From the NCBI RefSeq assembly GCF_000203795.2, contig NW_006281108.1, positions 439,868 through 503,867 on the forward strand: 64,000 nt of DNA. Reading direction: 5' to 3'. The position numbers and the translations under genes are program-made. The stretch comes from Batrachochytrium dendrobatidis JAM81 (Eukaryota > Chytridiomycota > Chytridiomycetes > Rhizophydiales). The notes under the pieces were generated by a model that was given only the letters and a program-made list of their open reading frames with translations, was not told where the DNA came from and did not search any database. Shown one piece after another: positions 1 through 11,814 of the stretch (position 1 is the first letter of the stretch; the number at the start of each line of letters is the position of its first letter).

Positions 1-125
1 AGATTGTCGCCACGATACAGGAAACACGAGCGATAAATAGTTCTGCCATTCAAATCAACAAACAAACAATCCACCGATATTTGCAACAACATCACCAAGA
101 ATGATAATTACTGGCGACCTCTTAT
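1..125 (+). pseudogene. Decayed transposase fragment (Tc1/mariner-like helix-turn-helix region)
   Basis: The stretch aligns by eye with 50848-50940 over about 90 bases with a few gaps; shared runs include AGATTGTCGCC and TTCTGCCATTCAAATCA. Read in the best frame it gives a piece like QIVATIQETRAI followed by IHRYLQQ. This resembles the N-terminal helix-turn-helix of Tc1/mariner-type transposases (an 'IHRYL' recognition-helix ending). There is no intact open frame and the left part lies outside the window. The family assignment is inference; the similarity to the second fragment is directly visible. Confidence 0.5.
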
Positions 126-186
126 TCCATCCCTCCATTCTCATTCCCTTTATCACCCATTGTAAAGGTCGTGTACATTATTTATT

Positions 187-2192
187 TCAAAGGTTGGCCA
201 CATCTGTCGTGTCATCATCAGCATGAATAATAAGACCTTCTTCCACATATCCAGCAAGAAGTGACCGCTGCTCTTGATCAATATGGTCATCGGTAGCTGT
301 AACAGGGTTTTCATCGTGCAACACTTCTGTGTACACGTGTGCTGTCCTGGAATTGTAATAAAGGCACATGAAAAGTAAGACTGCTTGGAGCGTACCCCCT
401 ACTAGAAACGATACCCATGTTGTCCAGTTTGTACCTGGCTGAACCGCCAAAGAAAATGCAAATACAAACGAGCCTATTGAAATATTCCATTATAGCACAT
501 TATAGATTATAAGTCTAATCCAATCAATGGTCAACTGCGTCGCTTGATCAGAAAACCTACCTGGGCATTGCATGGCAAGCATAGCTACACTCAACGCACC
601 CCCAGACTAATAGGTCCACAATTAAAGGTATGTTGGTTAAGCATCAAAGTGCACTCGACAAGGTTGGATGCAACATTTAACTACCTTTGCCTTCCAAGTG
701 TGGATGATCTGAGGAACAAACTGCACCACACCGCTAGATGCAGCCGTCACTCCAAGAATTCCAGCCCACCAAAGCCGCACCTGTGTAAATATCTGTGGAT
801 CTTGAATCTGGAAAATGGATACAAGCGATATGACAACAAAGATCGCATACACAATGATCATGGCACCAATGCCTTTGATGCGGCGCCATGCTGCGCTGGA
901 TCCAGTGCTCTCTGACCCTTCAAACTCGCCAAAAGTCACTAGTGGCAGTGCCAGTTCAACTGGATAGTTTAAATAAAATAATACAACACTAAAGATTTGA
1001 CAAGTGTGAGATGAATCGTACATTCCAAAGTTGAAGGTGACTATCATGGTACCTACATGATACAAAAGCCGCACAATTGCACGCTGACTTGCGTTATTCC
1101 AAGCGTATCTTCCATACAGTACTGCAATGACCACTGATAAACAAAGCAATGTATTCCAAGTCAAAATAAGCCTATGCTATGCATAGCCGAATCCATACAA
1201 ACAAATCTCGGTCCACTTACCTCCGTCGTACAGCAAACTATTGAATTATATTGAAGCAGAATGACATTGCCAATCGTAGAAAAGCACCCAATAGCTCCAA
1301 GGAATAGAAAATAAATAGACAATCCAGCACTACTCCTGCTTGAAGCAATTTTGTGAATCTAAAATAGGATCCAAAACAACATAGGTTACTAATCGAGTTT
1401 TATGCAATGGTGAATTGGGAATTCAGCAAATGGTTGCATAGAGCTATCAGCTGATGATTGTAGAGTTGATGCTATTTCACAGCCATATTCACGTCAAATG
1501 AAACGTCAAGGGCGTCGGAGTGCATAATAAACATCTAGTTTTGTGAAATGGTTGATGTCAAACCCATTGGATAGCATTCAGCTCCCTGACAAAACCCATT
1601 GGATTTTCTTTTGGTGATTGGTATGAAAACAACAGATGCATTCCTGAGATATGCAATCTTTGTTTTCTTGAATTAGAGCGTGAACGTATCTGTAAGTTTA
1701 GGGTATTCAACAGTCAAATCCAATACATGGATCTGGTGATCGTACGGTGTATGGCAATGCCAAATGGAAGAAGTAGGTTTAAATAAGTGTGTGCAATCAT
1801 ATGATGGGCGTTGTATCTGAAACAATAGTCGAGGATTCTATTGAAACAATCCACTCCTAATAGAAAAGCACAACGAATATTTAATCATTGCTCATTCTAA
1901 AGCAAAGTGACTGCAAGATAGTGTTTCGTTTTGTATGAATGGCTGTAAATAGGGATGGTATTTATACCATCCGTCAGCGGGTTTCGTCACTGTTTAGTCA
2001 AGACTCACTGCCTGTCATGTAGATTCTAGCAATAATCAAACAAGTATAGAGCAAGATAGAGCCATATACCTGTGGAAAGTAGGACACCATCACTCCAGTG
2101 ATAATGAAGCACCCTAGTAAGACTTTGATTGAACTATGTGATATAGGACACGCATCGCTGTCTATATATAGAAAGTAGCCATCTGTAGCCAT
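187..2192 (-). CDS. PQ-loop repeat multispan membrane protein
   Basis: Five exons on the minus strand: about 2192-2070, 1358-1221, 1176-637, a small exon near 590-540, and a last exon ending at the stop at 187. The first exon ends in GVMVSYFPQ, and after a long intron the second begins IHKIASSRSSAGLS: the classic PQ motif with the downstream SxxGLS helix. A second copy, VPQIIHTWKAK, is followed across an intron by SGGALSVAMLAMQCPG. Several hydrophobic segments surround both, as expected for the seven-helix PQ-loop family (lysosomal/vacuolar cystine or cationic amino-acid exporters and relatives). The acidic C-terminal tail looks cytosolic. The start at 2192 is the only ATG in frame upstream of the first PQ motif. 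Intron 1 (1359-2069, 711 bp) is unusually long because it carries an inverted-repeat element. Intron 2 is only about 44 bp, so its acceptor is less certain. Substrate unknown. Confidence 0.8.
1477..1949. mobile_element. Inverted-repeat element copy inside intron 1 of the PQ-loop gene
   Basis: The left end (CACAGCCATATTCACG, then TCAAATGAAAC) and the right end (GTTTCGTTTTGTATGAATGG, then CTGTAAA) are imperfect inverted repeats of each other. They match the ends of other copies in the window. The segment next to the left end (GTGCATAATAAACA) recurs at 57697 and, in altered form, at 52668. The segment next to the right end (AGAAAAGCACAACGAATATT, then TAATCATTG) recurs at 52713 and 10618. Both outer edges show TA, compatible with a TA target duplication. 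No coding capacity seen. Confidence 0.75.
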
Positions 2193-2714
2193 TTCTGATG
2201 AAACCGGAATAAAGTGACTATTTAAAGAATACAATATAACCACTTTTGGGTAAAATAGTCCAACTGATTGATAGAATTGATGGTAAACTACAAGATGACT
2301 TCAAAGCTAAATTTATCAACTTCAGCTGCGCTTTTCATTGCAATACTCGACAGGTTAATATTGTGGAAAGTTGGGATCTTTTAAACTATTGCATAAAACC
2401 ATCCAGAAAGTCATATTTGGCAACCAAGAGTTTACTGTACGCACTGTCTTGCACGAAACACTATTCTTGATAACATGTGTCAATTCATGCAACTTTGATT
2501 GCTGCAGGCTAATTATTCGAGTTTTTAGTACAAACTCCAATGTTTTAATAGACAAAGAAACCAACTGAAACAAGATTGTATTACCAAAGTCGCAGGAAAC
2601 CCAAAAGGCGAGGATCAATACAATGAAACTAATGTCAAACAAATTTTTATAAATTGCTAAACATGGTCACATTATTGTAAAGAATAAAATAACAATAAGG
2701 AATTCTGATTGCAT
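2193..2714. other. Intergenic, no gene recognised
   Basis: This interval lies between the PQ-loop gene start and the tRNA. Short overlapping open frames on both strands (for example around 2246-2642) have no recognisable protein features and shadow each other, so I do not call them. The sequence presumably holds the PQ-loop promoter. Confidence 0.5.
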
Positions 2715-2788
2715 GGTTCTATGGTGTAGTTGGTTATCACATGTCCTTAACACGGACAAGGTCTCCAGTTCAATCCTGGATGGAATCA
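2715..2788 (+). tRNA. tRNA-Val, anticodon AAC
   Basis: A full cloverleaf can be folded by eye. The acceptor stem is GGTTCTA with TGGAATC (one internal and one terminal-side G.U pair), then the discriminator A at 2788. The D arm contains TAGTTGGTTA, and the internal A box reads TGGTGTAGTTGG. The anticodon stem TGTCC/GGACA encloses the loop TTAACAC, giving anticodon AAC (read as IAC). The five-base variable loop is followed by the T arm TCCAG-TTCAATC-CTGGA, which is the B box. Length is 74 nt without an intron. The sequence closely resembles fungal tRNA-Val(AAC). Confidence 0.95.
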
Positions 2789-2799
2789 TTTTGTTTTTT
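2789..2799 (+). terminator. RNA polymerase III terminator of tRNA-Val
   Basis: Immediately after the discriminator base lies a run of four T, one G, then six T. This is the normal oligo-T signal for RNA polymerase III. Confidence 0.85.
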
Positions 2800-2926
2800 A
2801 CAAAATTGAGATTGAATGCAAAGTATTTTTAAACTAGCATAGTTGAACACCAATTTTTTTAAATTCAATTGCTGTTTTTATTTCAAATCCGGATACAGAT
2901 AACAATCAATGTATCCGTTTATGCAC

Positions 2927-5900
2927 TCACTCGTGCTTGAGGATCAAAACTGTACGCGAGGGAATGTAGACCTGCATAGTCATCATCAGAAATCAGTATT
3001 GGCTACTACTCATCACAACTGCAAATAAAATTTAAAAGCAAGTTTTGGCTTACCTGAATCCAGTTGGGACGCCCATTCCATGTTTCTTTAGTAGGAATAT
3101 ATTGGCAATCTTCAGCGATACGTGAGTGTCCACCAAACTCTGGACGATCAGAATGCAATGCAACACTGTGTGTGGTGTTCCATATCGTACCAACACGATA
3201 GTCGGCAAAGCTCTGCGTTGGATGGAAATTGAAGATCCAAAGAAGGTTTCCTCGCTCAAATACAATCACCTTGTCACCCTCATTTTTGAGACTCACAAAC
3301 TAATCAAATCACATTACAATTCAGTATGCCAGTTAAAGTCATACATACTATATTATCTTGGTGTTTTAAATGACCCATGTCGGGTTAAATAAAACACTTG
3401 AATACCATTCATGTTGAATTACCTGTCCAGAGCTAAGCCAATCATACTGTGACTCCAGCTGATGCATTGCACGCTCCCAATTGTTGAGATATCTGAATCG
3501 AAGTAGCGGGTCATCTACAAGATTATACTGTCGACGAGCATAATGGAAGCTGCTACCGTTACCTTCCCTTGGAAAGTCCTACATTATTTAAAAATAATCA
3601 TGTCAATTCTGCAATAAAAACTGATGCATTGCGGGATTTACTTACTAGCCACTCGGGGTGTCCAAATTCATTGCCCATAAATGTAAGATATCCTTCGCCA
3701 CCTAGAGCATACGTAATCATTCTGATGACCAAGTAAAAATGCATTGAATGCTGTTAGCTATTAGTTTAATATTCTACACGTCAGGCATCAACTTACCGAA
3801 TCAATTTGTGCAAAGCCAAGCCGCGATCAATAATAGGCGTCATGGGCGATAGGTCCGACATAAAGTCATACATCTCCTTATCCATAAGCCAAAAAGCCAA
3901 CGTCTTGTCACCGACAAGAGCTTGATCGTGACTCTCTGCATATGCAATAGCAGGTTCCTAACATACACAACAATGGATTTACTTGAAATGCCATAATTTT
4001 GGACTTAAACAGATGTAGCATACCTTCCATCGCCTATTGGTCAAAGTAAAGACAATATTTCCCATTTCCCATTGATCATCCTATAAATCATTGTACAAAT
4101 AAAGTCAGTTAAAGAATCCAATCAGTCAAAATAAATAGAATGCCAACACACAGTTTTCTCCTTGAGTGTCTTGATCCACATGTCTGGAATTGCCATGCTT
4201 AGTCTATAATCAAACCCGACACCACCTTCCGATACAGGCCGGCATAGCGTAGGCATACCCGACACATCTACAAGTTACACATAAAAAGCACCAGCAATTA
4301 GATACAATCAACTAATGATACAGCATGCTTAAAAACAACGCTTACCCTCAGCAATGGTAATTGCAGCTGGATTCAAGCTATGCACAAGATGATTGGCCAG
4401 CATCAAGTATAAAACAGCCTCCATGTCCACGCTGTCTCCAAAGTATTCATGATAATTTCCGCTAAACCCAGTTCCAATACCGTGATGAAGATACAGCATA
4501 CTTGTTACACCATCAAATCGAAATCCATCAAATTTGTAATTGTCCATCCAGTATCTAAGATTTGAAAGCAGAAACCGAAGAACCTCGTGGTGGCCGTAGT
4601 TGAACAGACGGCTTCCCCATAGTTCATGACGACCACGACTGCCTTCGTGAAAGTAGTGGTGATCTGTTGGCGGTATTCACAAACCGATAAATATAAACAC
4701 ATTAATTAAAATGATTTACAATAATATAAACAAGTATAGTGTCTCGAATAACTTACCAGTTCCATCAAATTGATTAATACCGTCCAAAATATTGTCAGAT
4801 GCGTGAGAATGCACCACATCAAGCAAGACAATAATTCCAAGTGAGTGTGCAGTATCAATAAGTTCCATCAGATCTTCAGGTGAACCTATACAATTATCCA
4901 TTAGAATTTTAGATGGTATGTTTGGCAAGCGTTGTTTATAGTAAAGAGGTTGCGAGGTATAAATCAAACCCTTACCACAGCGACTTGTTGGAGCAAAAAA
5001 ATTAGTGACCTGATAACCAAAACTGGCATAGTAAGGATGTTCCATGATTGCCATAAGCTGAATTGTATTGTAACCAACATTGGCGATTCTAGGAAGAACA
5101 TCGCGAGTGAATTCCTTGTATGTAGCAACACGACCATGGGGAGAAGCAATGCCAACTGCATTGTTTCAGAAAAATCAAAGTCAAAAAACAGAACCAAGCC
5201 AAAACATGCCAATGCCATTCTACAAGGGTTGCATATCTTACCATGGGCTTCATAGATTCGTAGAGATGTGGGGCGAGCGGGACGTGGGTGACGAAACTGG
5301 TATTTTTGTGGAGGATTCCAAAATACACTTTCATAAACGGGACTAACAGATAGATCTTGAGTAGCACGATGGATCCACGCAGGAATGCGTTCAATGCGTT
5401 GTCCATCATGCTTGATCATGGACAACTATAAACAAAAGCGACGGGAAGCATGACCACAAATGAAGGACAGAGATTGACATGACATTATTGTTACTGGTCG
5501 AGTTTATGAATCAAGTCAGTAATCATAGTCAACACACCTTGACTTTGGTGTTGTGCTGGATGCTTGGAGATCCATCTTTTTTGTGGGGTAACACAATCTC
5601 CCATACACCATACGAGTCGACCTTCATTGGATGGGAATCTCGATTCCATTGATCTTAAAATCCATCCATTTGCGACATGAATTAAATACTAGGCGTTTCA
5701 CTAGAACGTAGTTTATAAACAGGAGAATGTGAGGTAGCTTACTGAATTCACCAGTAAGGAATGCAGCCTTGACGCCTGGTGCCCATTCACGATAGGTGAT
5801 GGCAGTACTTGACACATTAAAGCCAAACCTATTAGTGCCGGATGAAAACTGAGCAATTCCACCCTCAGTTTGATCAATCTTGGTTAATGCGGCCTGGAAA

Positions 5901-6207
5901 AGCGAATGCCTGCATTCAGTTGAAATCACACAAGGGTCAAGTGGAGAGAACAAGAATAGTATTTTAGTACAGCTCAAGAGAGCTTAGATAAAGTTGAATC
6001 TTGTCAAGACAGACAGTAGACTTGTGTTAATCTGCACTAACCAAGATCACAAACTACTCACCTGTGTTCAAGAGCAGATCGTTGATGTTCCAAGTATGGA
6101 TCATCTTGAAACAGCACGTCCAGTGGAGATGATTTAGCAGTAGCAACCAATGCAGTCTTTGCAGACGTGGATGCAGTAGAAGCAGCAGTAGAAGGATTGG
6201 TCGGCAT
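2927..6207 (-). CDS. GLC3: 1,4-alpha-glucan (glycogen) branching enzyme
   Basis: This GH13 enzyme makes the alpha-1,6 branches of glycogen. It is encoded in about 14 small exons. The N-terminal exon holds [15 protein letters not shown]; then come the CBM48 part ([34 protein letters not shown]), the [13 protein letters not shown] exon, and the catalytic barrel. Visible barrel motifs are [29 protein letters not shown], the nucleophile region [11 protein letters not shown] near 4515, the acid/base Glu in ITIAE|DVSGMP (an intron falls right after it), and the third carboxylate in [11 protein letters not shown] near 3935. The C-terminal beta domain ends [14 protein letters not shown]. All three GH13 catalytic residues are present, and overall size is near the usual 680-700 aa. 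The ATG at 6207 is the first in frame before the conserved N-terminus. The gene is divergent from MPP10 across a 431-bp interval that is mostly an inverted-repeat element. Confidence 0.95.
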
Positions 6208-6222
6208 TGGTGATAAAGTTGA

Positions 6223-6583
6223 TTTACTGCCGTATTCAGATAAAATGAAACTGAATAAGAATATTAAAATCTATCATAAACGGCCAGTCATGACACTTTA
6301 CACCGCATTAACTGGTCGGCATTGTGCTTTGAGCTCATTAAAGTTTGTTTTTTTCTCGTGGTGATTAATACGCTTACATTCTCAAGATTCTTTCAACTAG
6401 AATGCAACCGTATTAGAGATTTAAAAATACATGATTTTATACAGAAAAATCATCATTTGAATGTGTTCATCATATAATGAACATTGTGTTGATTGAAACA
6501 GTTGGTTTATAATAAGAGTATTCAATCATTACACATTCCAAAGTTATAGTCAAAGTATTTTATTTTTACGTGAATACAACTAA
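6223..6583. mobile_element. Inverted-repeat element filling the GLC3/MPP10 divergent promoter
   Basis: The left end reads TTTACTGCCGTATTCAGATA, then AAATGAAAC. The right end reads TATTTTTACGTGAATACAAC, the inverse of the family terminus. Internal matches to another copy support membership: TATAATGAACATTGTG is shared with 10557-10572, and the sequence leading into the right end (TTCAATCATTACACATTCC) resembles 10637-10655. The element starts 16 bases upstream of the branching enzyme ATG and ends 56 bases before the MPP10 ATG. Confidence 0.65.
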
Positions 6584-6638
6584 AAAAATATTTAAATTAT
6601 TCATATTTTCCCATCAATCCAACAACAGTATCATCAGC

Positions 6639-9078
6639 ATGGTCAAACCACAATCAAAACAACCATCTGAAAAGTCAACTTCAAATTTAATGCAAGTAAA
6701 TGATGCAACAGAATTAGTTGCATCAAAAGCAAGCGAACGGCTGCATTTGAAGGCTGCACTTCCATCAAAAATTATTGATATATCGTCACTTAATGCTGTT
6801 CCGTTTCTAACACAGGATGCTGAGCATTCAGGTGCATGGCTCGATGCTAGTGCATGGTTATTCAAAATGGGTATGCTTCTGCTTTTTTTACTTTAGTTGT
6901 TGGATTGAATAGTGTGGTTTAGACTTGTTCATGAGCACTAAAAAAACCAATCCATTCAAGTTTGTGCATTCACTCGAATCCAATGCATTAATTCTATTTT
7001 TGAAAAATCATACTAATACAACTCGATCCCCCTTACTTTGATTACAGTCAAGACATTCGAGCCATTTGATACTACTCCCTTACCTGAATTGTATACAAAG
7101 GGATTTGATCTTGAGCAGGTCTGGGAGCAAATCAGACTACTTAATGAGCCTCTTGTTCCGTATCTATCCAAGATGGCGAGTGATTTCCCAAAATCAGACA
7201 ATGATTCTATTGAAGAGACTGATGATGATACTTTGAATAATCTAAACGGGGATGATGAGCAAGAGTTTGAGGATGATAGCGAATTAGACGAGAGTGAGTT
7301 GGAAAGTGATCAAGAATCATCAAATTATTTAGATTTGGAAGCCGAAGAAGACAATCAAGGCAGTCAAGACAGCGAAGACAGCGAAGACAACGAAGAGTTA
7401 AACAGTGCATCTGACAATGAAGAGTTTGAAGTGGATTTTCCTGATCAAGAAAGCGATCAAGAAACTGCTGGACCCATCAAACGCAAGCGATCAGTCGTTG
7501 ATGACGATTTTTTTTCACTCGAGGAAATGGAAAAGTTTGCTGACATGGGAGAGCGTCATGATATCAAAGCCGCTCGTAAAGCCAACATGAAAGACGACGA
7601 TAGTGATGATGATGAGAGTGAAAAAGACGACATGTTTTCATTTGATTCTGGTGTGTAAATTTGGCATTGTTAATGATTTCAATTGAACCATGTGTATTTA
7701 GTTGCTAATTACTCGATGTGTACATTAGATATACTCAATAGCAACCTTGATGATGAAGACGAAGATAATGCAAACGGTGAATTCATGTATTTATTTTACA
7801 ATTTGGTCTGTCAATTATTGTGCTAATACATTTTATATAAAAACAGATATCCGATATGAAGATTTCTTTGAAGGCATTGACAAAGATGCTGACACCAAGC
7901 CATCTAAAAAACAGCGCGCACGTCCGTCTTGGCAAGATCGTGATGACATGGACAGAGATGAGGACATTGAACCCACGGACATGGACACTAGCGTCAATGA
8001 AGATCAAGAGGTTGATGATACATCATTATACACCAGCCATAAGCAGACTCTCTTTGAAGATGATGCCGAGCCTATTCAGGGCGAAACTTTGTCTACATTT
8101 GAGAAACAACAGGCTAGACTTCAAAAAGCTATCCAACAGCTTGAATCAGAAGCTATGCAAGAAAAACCATGGGCTATGAAGGGTGAAGTATCGTCTCGTG
8201 CACGCCCCAAGAATTCTCTTTTGGAAGAGGATCTGGAGATTGAACATACAGCCAAGCCTGTGCCTGTTATCACCGAAGAATCTACACTAACACTGGAGAC
8301 ATTGATTACCCAACGTATCAAGGATCAAGTCTGGGATGATGTGACTCGCAAAGCTCCACCAAAAGATACTGTATATGATCCCAATCGCAAATTTGAGCTC
8401 ATTGATGAAAAAAGCACAAAGTCTCTTGCCCAAGTTTATGAAGACGAGTACCTTCGTCAATCCAACAAAGACCAACCAACTGAAAAAGATATTGCTTTGA
8501 ATCAAAAGCATGAGGAAGTCAAGACGTTGTTCCAAACTCTTTGTCAGGATCTAGATATACTATCCAACTGGCATTATACACCCAAAGCAGCGACATTGGA
8601 AGTGGAAGTTTTGCCACCCGTGAGTGTACCTGCTATTCAGATGGAAGAAGTTACTCCTGCTGCAGTCTCGGATGCTATGCTTGCTGCACCCAAGGAGGTA
8701 TATCAAGGTAATGTAGCCAAATCCCAAATGGAGATGGACGCGGCAGATAAACGCAAGGCACGACTCAAGGCCAAGCGCGAAGTCCAGCGTGAACATAAGA
8801 TGCGCGAGACTGCCAAGAAAGAGCGAGAAGCTGCTACAGGTGTATTGGCGTCTCAACTGACTAAAGAAAAGGCCATGAAGCAACTCATGGGACAGAGTAA
8901 TGTTACGATTGTTGGAGATAAGACTAGCAAGCGACAGATGGGTAGAGTATCAACCGAAGCCAAGGGTGGAAAAACTAAGCTGGGCAAGAGAGATATGCAA
9001 GCCACTGTTGTCCAGGTTGGTGGCAAGGTTGGACAAACCAAAACACGCATTGATAAACCTTCAGATCTTAGACTATAG
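6639..9078 (+). CDS. MPP10: U3 snoRNP protein MPP10 (SSU processome)
   Basis: Four exons (6639-6870, 7048-7650, 7729-7776, 7847-9078) join in phase to a 704-aa protein, close to the ~680 aa of animal MPP10. The N-terminal region has the conserved GFDLEQVWEQIRLLNEPLVP block. A long Asp/Glu-rich stretch follows (exon 2), then IRYEDFFEGIDKDADTKP. The C-terminal signature is ITQRIKDQVWDDVTRKAPPK with KSTKSLAQVYEDEYLRQ. The tail is Lys/Arg-rich. MPP10 pairs with IMP3 and IMP4 on the U3 snoRNP in the nucleolus and is needed for early 18S rRNA processing. The start at 6639 is the first ATG that leads into the conserved N-terminus; an upstream in-frame extension does not begin with ATG. Confidence 0.93.
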
Positions 9079-9341
9079 TTCTGTCCAAGATTTTTTCAAA
9101 AACTATTGAAAGATTAGGATAAAGTGACCCAAAAGGCTGCATAAATGAACATGATTATTCTGAAGCATCATGGCATATTTAGTGTTTAAACCAGTCGACT
9201 TTGCAAAAACTATGGATATATGAGCAATATTCACAAGACCAACATTTTATTTGTAGGTTGTAAAAATGTAGGATCGAAATCAAATAAACAATGCCAAGCA
9301 TAGTCCATCTGAAAAAAATACAGCTTAAATGAAAATGTAGG

Positions 9342-11450
9342 CTAGTTTTTCTTGGCAAGACTAATAAGACCAAGCTCAAGCTGAACCTGTTCTCCAGTGA
9401 GCATGGAAGGATATTTTTTGATAGAAACTTCGTTTCTAAAGGGTGTAAGAGGCTCAAGCGTTTGGTCCGAAGCAAGATGGAAAAAGAGAGTAGATGAAAT
9501 GCGCCATAAAGGACGACCTGCTTCACGCTGACGCTTAATAGCATCAAGAGTGGAAGGAACAACAACAACCTCGTGATATCCAGCTTTGATGTGACCACCA
9601 GTAATCCACTCCATCTGTTTTCCAGCCTGTACCAGCAATGACCCATCGGGAATCTTTACCAAAAGCTTTTCGCCACTTGGGGTCCAAACGTGCAGACCGG
9701 GAAAGCGGGATTTGCCATGAATTGTGAGGAAGTTGAGATCACTGGTCCATTGATAAAATATCAAACGTTAGCATCGACTGTGCAAAAATTGAATAATCAT
9801 GGTTTGTCAATCTGAGCACGACTTACGTATGGAAGCCAGCAAGAACCGAGTCAACTTCACCAAATTTCTCAAGATCACTGCCAGTTGGAGCAAGAAGATG
9901 AGGACCGTATTTGGCTCGAGAAGAGAATGCATCGCGTGGAAGTCCAAGACCTGTAGCTGTCATTTCAGAAACGACGGTAACGGCGTCAAGCATACGGGTT
10001 CCCCAGTGGTTCATCTGGTTTGTCCAGTCAGGAATGGCTGGTTAAAGTGTACCATGAACAGTAAAGTGTTGGTAAATTACTCGCGTCAATCAGTCCAGCG
10101 GATTTGTGAGTTTTTTAGAACAAATCGAAAAATGCATTATAAATCTTACCTTCAGGGATAACAGGAGCAGCATTCAAATCGGGAAAATTGGTTTCAGTGG
10201 GACGTTCGCCCATGCGCCAAAACTAGGTGCGAAACAAAAGATGAGCCAATAAAATAGGTCAAGATAAAAAACAAGAGCAACTTACAAAGCGCCATTTTTT
10301 GTCAGGCTTGGTAAAGTCTAGAGGACGATCTTCTGCATTCATCTAATAGACCAAACAAGTAAATTAGTTGACATTACATAATATCAAGCATTCGAGACTA
10401 CAATCCTTAGTTTTTAAATTAGAACGCATGTGTTTTTAAATATACGAGTTTAATTGAAGACACCTGAACCCAATATCTGGTTTCAAACTTGATTATACAA
10501 TGCATGGTCATGCAAAAAAGGAAAAGAACAAGTTTAAGCCAGTTTGATTGTATCCTATAATGAACATTGTGCTTGAAAGACGAATTGAAAATGTCTATCG
10601 AGGTAGTCAATTCCAATAGAAAGGCATAACAAGTCTTCAACCATTGCACATCTTAAAGGAGCAATCACTGCAAGATAATGTTGCATTTTACGTGATTACG
10701 AGTATAATATGAATGGCCAACTATGCAAATTAGTCCAAAGATCAAATGAACTACTCGCTTGAATGGCAAAGTCACAGATGTCATGAACCAAGTCTCGACT
10801 ATTTTCAGTGGATAGATTTAACTATTTATAATAGCCTGTTCCTAGCCATCTAATCAAACTGCGATATAGAACAAGATGGGATCAGTCGTATAAAAGTAAA
10901 CACTTACACTTTCAACCAACGACATGCAGTTTTCATCACGACCACAACGAGGCTCTTCGGTATTTTCAGGAGTAGCGCCGACTTGGTAATGGACATCGGG
11001 ACGGATATCTTTCAACTTGGTATCATAGTCCTGAGCAAAGTAATCTTCGAGCAAGTTCAGAAAGGCAGTATTCTCACTCTCCGAGACCCTGGGATCGAGA
11101 ACAGCAAAAGCAGAGTATTTTTTAAGTGCTTCAGCAGCCTACACAATAACAGTTGGGAATGCATTGGAAGGTTTTCATGAATGCATTGAAAGCAACCAAT
11201 ATTTAGTATTCATTATATTACAGCTCAAGAACCAGCAAAACGGCAGTTCATATTAATTGACAATGGAAGCAATCTTCACACAATAGGACAGTGCACGAGC
11301 TGTCTGATGCTCCCTGGCACGACAGCAATAAAATAAATTGGTATATGCAATGATTACCTTTTTGCATTCAGCAAGGGATGCCTCGGAAGTAGGATCCTTC
11401 ATGAAAGGCGCCAGGTTGATGGCAGGAAGTAAGATTGTAGTAGCGACCAT
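9342..11450 (-). CDS. 2-oxoglutarate/Fe(II) oxygenase-like (isopenicillin N synthase-type fold)
   Basis: About six exons start with MVATTILLPAINLAPFMKDP at 11450, a typical N-terminal strand of the IPNS/2OG-oxygenase group. They end with the stop at 9342. The predicted length is about 350 aa. The iron site can be traced. The HxD pair lies at AGFHT|DLNFLTIHG, split by an intron; the distal His is in the GYHEVVVVPST segment. This is preceded by the DGSLLVQAGKQMEWITGG strand pair usual for the double-stranded beta helix. WRISSTLFFHL occupies the place of the R-x-S 2OG-binding motif. A middle exon mentions FWRMGERPTETNFPDLNA, the block seen in many fungal and bacterial homologues. Substrate unknown. 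The intron at about 10343-10908 is long and contains a truncated inverted-repeat element. Exon borders were not all phase-checked. Confidence 0.75.
10480..10707. mobile_element. Left-truncated inverted-repeat element in an oxygenase intron
   Basis: A right terminus (GCATTTTACGTGATTACGAG at 10683-10702, then TATAAT) is present. No matching left terminus was found upstream. Internal sequence resembles the copy at 57660-57915, sharing TGGTTTCAAACTTGATT then a TACAATGCATG motif. It also resembles the copy at 1477-1949 around the AATAGAAAGGCATAAC segment. It lies wholly inside the 2OG-oxygenase intron. Confidence 0.6.
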
Positions 11451-11814
11451 TGTTACGATAGTGTTTGCGATGATTGAGAGTTGGTTATAAAGAGCTTGAT
11501 GGATTGTAGGCGAAGATAGCGAGTCGTTACGTTAACTGATTCATTTAAGCGCATCGACTCCAATCCAACTCACTGGCTGTGATGCTCATAGCCAGAGTTT
11601 ACCACCATGTGACTAACGCTTGCTTTCATTGAATAATCCGGTCGCGCTTGGAAAGCGCAGCAAAAACAAGCTCAATATGACGCAAAAAACTTTATTTCTA
11701 TTGTGATGGCTTCAAATGAATCCTAAATCAGCATTGCAATCCAAGAAACAGTCGTTGTTTTTGGATGGATTGCTCTTCCTTGTCCTATACTCATAGACCA
11801 TCCCAAACTGTTAG

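Noticed and set aside
544..915. Open frame of 123 codons on the plus strand
   Set aside because: It lies antisense to the PQ-loop exon, starts by chance and has no protein-like features.
2246..2642. Overlapping open frames on both strands upstream of the tRNA
   Set aside because: They mutually shadow each other, have no recognisable motif, and some lack an ATG start.
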